7,373 nucleotides of DNA from Gammaproteobacteria bacterium (GTDB taxonomy: Bacteria > Pseudomonadota > Gammaproteobacteria > Xanthomonadales > Marinicellaceae): positions 1 to 7,373 of the forward strand of contig JAUHXW010000140.1 in assembly GCA_030426705.1 (NCBI GenBank). Direction: 5' to 3'. Both the position numbers and the translations under genes were made by a program. Below are positions 5,337 through 7,373 of the stretch, piece after piece. The notes under the pieces were generated by a model, which was given only the letters and a program-made list of their open reading frames with translations, had not been told where the DNA came from and did no database searches. How positions within the stretch are numbered: position 1 is the stretch's first letter; the number at the start of each line of letters is the position of its first letter.

Positions 5337-6677
5337 TTGTTTGATCGTTCTGAACGTGGAGATCGGGCTGTTTTATTGTGCCCTACACCGATGCAACGGG
5401 ATTTGCGCGGTGAACAGCCTGACCGCATTGAAGAGTTTCGCGAGTTGGTTACCACGGCTGGCGCAGAGATTTTTGCAGTGGTTACCAGCACCAAACAAAC
5501 GATTGATCCCAAGTATTATGTCGGCACCGGTAAGGCCGAAGAAATCAAGCATGCGGTCGAAGTCCATGAAGCCGATGTGGTGATTGTTGATGCCGCTTTA
5601 AGCCCGGTACAAGAACGAAATCTTGAAGCCTTTGTCAAAGCCCGGGTTTTGGATCGCCGCACCCTGATTCTCGATATTTTTGCTCAGCGAGCGCGCTCTT
5701 ATGAAGGCAAGTTGCAAGTAGAACTGGCACAATTGAAACACATGTCCACCCGATTGGTTCGTGGCTGGACTCACCTGGAACGACAAAAAGGCGGTATAGG
5801 CATGCGCGGACCCGGCGAAACCCAATTGGAAACTGACCGCCGTTTGCTCAATGCGCGGGTTAAGTCGCTGAAAGCCAAACTGGACAAAGTCATGCGCCAG
5901 CGTGAACAAGGACGTAAGCAACGCAAGAAATCCGGCACACGAATGTTGGCCTTGGTCGGCTATACCAATGCCGGTAAGTCCACTTTGTTTAACTTGCTCA
6001 CTGATGCCGGCGTGTACGCCAAGGATCAATTGTTTGCCACACTGGATCCAACAGTGCGTCAATTCACGGCCATTCCGGGTTGTAATGCGGTGATCAGCGA
6101 TACGGTTGGTTTTGTGCGGGATTTACCCCATGAATTGGTGGCGGCTTTTCGAGCCACTTTACAAGAAGCCATTGATGCTGATTTGTTGTTACATGTGATT
6201 GATGACAGCAATCCTGAACACCGGGATCACATGAAAGAGGTTTACAAAGTGTTTGATGAACTGAATATTGAGGGTGTGCCCACCATTGAAATATTCAACA
6301 AAATCGATCAGTCGGGTCATCCGCCTGAAGCACAAGCCAGTCAGTCTGATTCTCCGGACAAGGTATGGATTTCCGCACACCAGAAGCTGGGTATCGATTT
6401 ATTGATAAAAACCATTGAAGAACGCTTGCATCGTACCCATTTAAGTCTGAAATTCGTCCTGCCAATGGACCAAGCCCGTTTGCGCGCCCAATTTTATCAG
6501 TTGGATGCCATTCGTGAAGAGCAAATAGATGATTCAGGCCAATGGCAACTTGAGGTAGAATTACCTCTGGAAAAATGGCGACAATTGGCCAAAAGCAACG
6601 ACAATGCCGGTAACTTTGTGCAACAATTATTGGCAGACAATGACATAGAAACAACAGCAAACCCACAAGACTGGTAA
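5337..6677 (+). CDS. hflX: Ribosome-associated GTPase HflX
   Basis: A 446-residue HflX, a GTPase that binds the 50S subunit and splits stalled or stressed ribosomes. The N-terminal HflX domain (1-~200) includes DPKYYVGTGKAEEI (57-70), the ALSPVQERNLE block (87-97) and the glycine-rich GGIGMRGPGETQLE (152-165), followed by a helical linker rich in Arg and Lys. The G domain shows the P-loop GYTNAGKS (208-215), FATLDPT (233-239), DTVGF (255-259), NKID (321-324) and a SAH G5-like motif (346-348). A C-terminal domain runs from ~370. The length slightly exceeds E. coli HflX (426), mainly at the C-terminus. The start is TTG, supported by the MFDR N-terminus shared with E. coli and a strong Shine-Dalgarno. 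It is 202 bases downstream of hfq, beyond a terminator, and 17 bases upstream of hflK, so it probably has its own promoter (none is convincing) or relies on read-through, and it is co-transcribed with hflK. Confidence 0.97.
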   Translation: MFDRSERGDRAVLLCPTPMQRDLRGEQPDRIEEFRELVTTAGAEIFAVVTSTKQTIDPKYYVGTGKAEEIKHAVEVHEADVVIVDAALSPVQERNLEAFVKARVLDRRTLILDIFAQRARSYEGKLQVELAQLKHMSTRLVRGWTHLERQKGGIGMRGPGETQLETDRRLLNARVKSLKAKLDKVMRQREQGRKQRKKSGTRMLALVGYTNAGKSTLFNLLTDAGVYAKDQLFATLDPTVRQFTAIPGCNAVISDTVGFVRDLPHELVAAFRATLQEAIDADLLLHVIDDSNPEHRDHMKEVYKVFDELNIEGVPTIEIFNKIDQSGHPPEAQASQSDSPDKVWISAHQKLGIDLLIKTIEERLHRTHLSLKFVLPMDQARLRAQFYQLDAIREEQIDDSGQWQLEVELPLEKWRQLAKSNDNAGNFVQQLLADNDIETTANPQDW

Positions 6678-6694
6678 GTAACTGGAGATGATGT

Positions 6695-7373
6695 ATGCCC
6701 TGGAATGAACCTGGCAACCAAAATTCGGGAAATAACCGACCAAACAACAACAAGCCCAATGGTAATAAACCACCTGATATGGATCAAATCATCAGTGATT
6801 TTTTCAAATCCATAAAGAGCGCTTTGGGTTTTGGCAAGGGCTCTGGTGGCAGTTCTAACAATAGCCAAGCGCCGATGGTGATTTTACTGCTTGGTTTGTT
6901 GGGACTTGGTATCTACAGTTCTGCTTATCAAATAGAACAAGCTGAACGCGGTGTGGTTTTGGTTTTTGGTGAATACTCACATACCATGCAACCCGGTTTG
7001 CGTTTCACTTTGCCGCGACCTTTTGCTCAGGTTTACCGGGTTAATGTTGAAACCATACGACAGGAAGACAACAGTGGCCAAATGTTGACCGAGGATAAGA
7101 ACCTGATTGAAATAGATTATTCAATTCAGTATCGCATTGATGAAGAGCGTGTTAACGATTATCTGTTCAGTGTTGCCAGCCCACAAAACACCGTCAGACA
7201 AGTATCTGAAAGTGTGATGCGACAAGTCGCTGGTACGCGTACTTTGGACTTCATCATCAATGAAAACCGGACCGCTGTTAACCAACAGGCTCGTGAAGAA
7301 ATCCAAACCATGCTGAATGATTACAAAACCGGCATTCAAATCACACAAGTGAACATCACTGAAGTGCATCCAC
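6695..7373 (+). CDS. hflK: HflK, FtsH protease modulator (5' part, cut by window edge)
   Basis: 226 residues are open to the window end without a stop. The N-terminus MPWNEPGNQ matches the MAWNQPGN start of E. coli HflK; residues 1-60 are rich in Asn, Gly and Pro with a PPDMDQII motif, then one membrane helix (~60-79) and the SPFH/band-7 domain beginning EQAERGVVLVFGEYSHTMQPGL (split as 81-90, 91-102), with LTEDKNLIEIDYSIQYRI at 131-148. HflK and HflC form a large inner-membrane cage around FtsH and restrain its degradation of membrane proteins and other substrates. The ATG at 6695 is selected by GGAG seven bases upstream and by the conserved MPWN start; two nearby ATGs at 6688 and 6691 are in other frames or badly spaced. 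hflC is expected just downstream of the window. Confidence 0.95.
   Translation, partial: MPWNEPGNQNSGNNRPNNNKPNGNKPPDMDQIISDFFKSIKSALGFGKGSGGSSNNSQAPMVILLLGLLGLGIYSSAYQIEQAERGVVLVFGEYSHTMQPGLRFTLPRPFAQVYRVNVETIRQEDNSGQMLTEDKNLIEIDYSIQYRIDEERVNDYLFSVASPQNTVRQVSESVMRQVAGTRTLDFIINENRTAVNQQAREEIQTMLNDYKTGIQITQVNITEVHP

Noticed and set aside
5598..6062. Long antisense open frame of 154 codons inside hflX
   Set aside because: It is the opposite-strand shadow of a highly conserved GTPase gene and has no recognisable domain or supporting start signal.
6295..6868. Antisense open frames across the end of hflX and start of hflK
   Set aside because: They overlap two well-conserved sense genes and their translations look like low-plausibility shadow sequence.
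1..7373. CRISPR array, tRNA or rRNA gene, insertion sequence
   Set aside because: No regularly spaced repeats, cloverleaf or conserved tRNA arm sequences, rRNA segments or transposase motifs were seen.

Overview
The window looks like a gammaproteobacterial chromosome of moderate to low GC. The right-hand part carries hfq, hflX and hflK in the conserved order and orientation of that class, and all three proteins match the Escherichia coli family members motif by motif. A marine gammaproteobacterium of the Marinicella type would fit, but the genus is a guess.

Layout. Positions 1-104 are the last codons of a family 2 glycosyltransferase of the GtrB/ArnC (polyprenyl-phosphate sugar) type. Its stop codon overlaps the start of a lipoprotein gene (101-1732) that encodes a glycoside-hydrolase-like TIM barrel with a C-terminal carbohydrate-binding-like domain. 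Seven bases later comes a second lipoprotein gene (1740-2519), a variant glycerophosphodiester phosphodiesterase (GDPD) fold protein. Facing these genes and ending one base away is a minus-strand gene for an OpgB-like membrane phosphoglycerol transferase (2521 to 4692, possibly 4755). These three genes are strikingly AT-rich compared with both flanks. A 139-202 base divergent intergenic region follows, then hfq (4895-5134), a strong intrinsic terminator, a GC-rich palindrome, hflX (5337-6677, TTG start) and the 5' part of hflK (6695 to the window edge).

How the genes may work together. The left part reads as a cell-envelope glycan module: a lipid-linked sugar transferase, a periplasmic or outer-membrane lipoprotein that may cut or bind a glycan, a lipoprotein of the phosphodiesterase fold that hydrolyses glycerol phosphodiesters, and a transferase that would put phosphoglycerol on glycans. 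One attractive but unproven reading is a system that adds and removes phosphoglycerol on a surface or periplasmic polysaccharide. The right part is housekeeping: the Hfq RNA chaperone, the ribosome-associated GTPase HflX, and HflK, which with HflC controls the FtsH protease. The miaA gene that normally precedes hfq is absent here, and the envelope module sits in its place.
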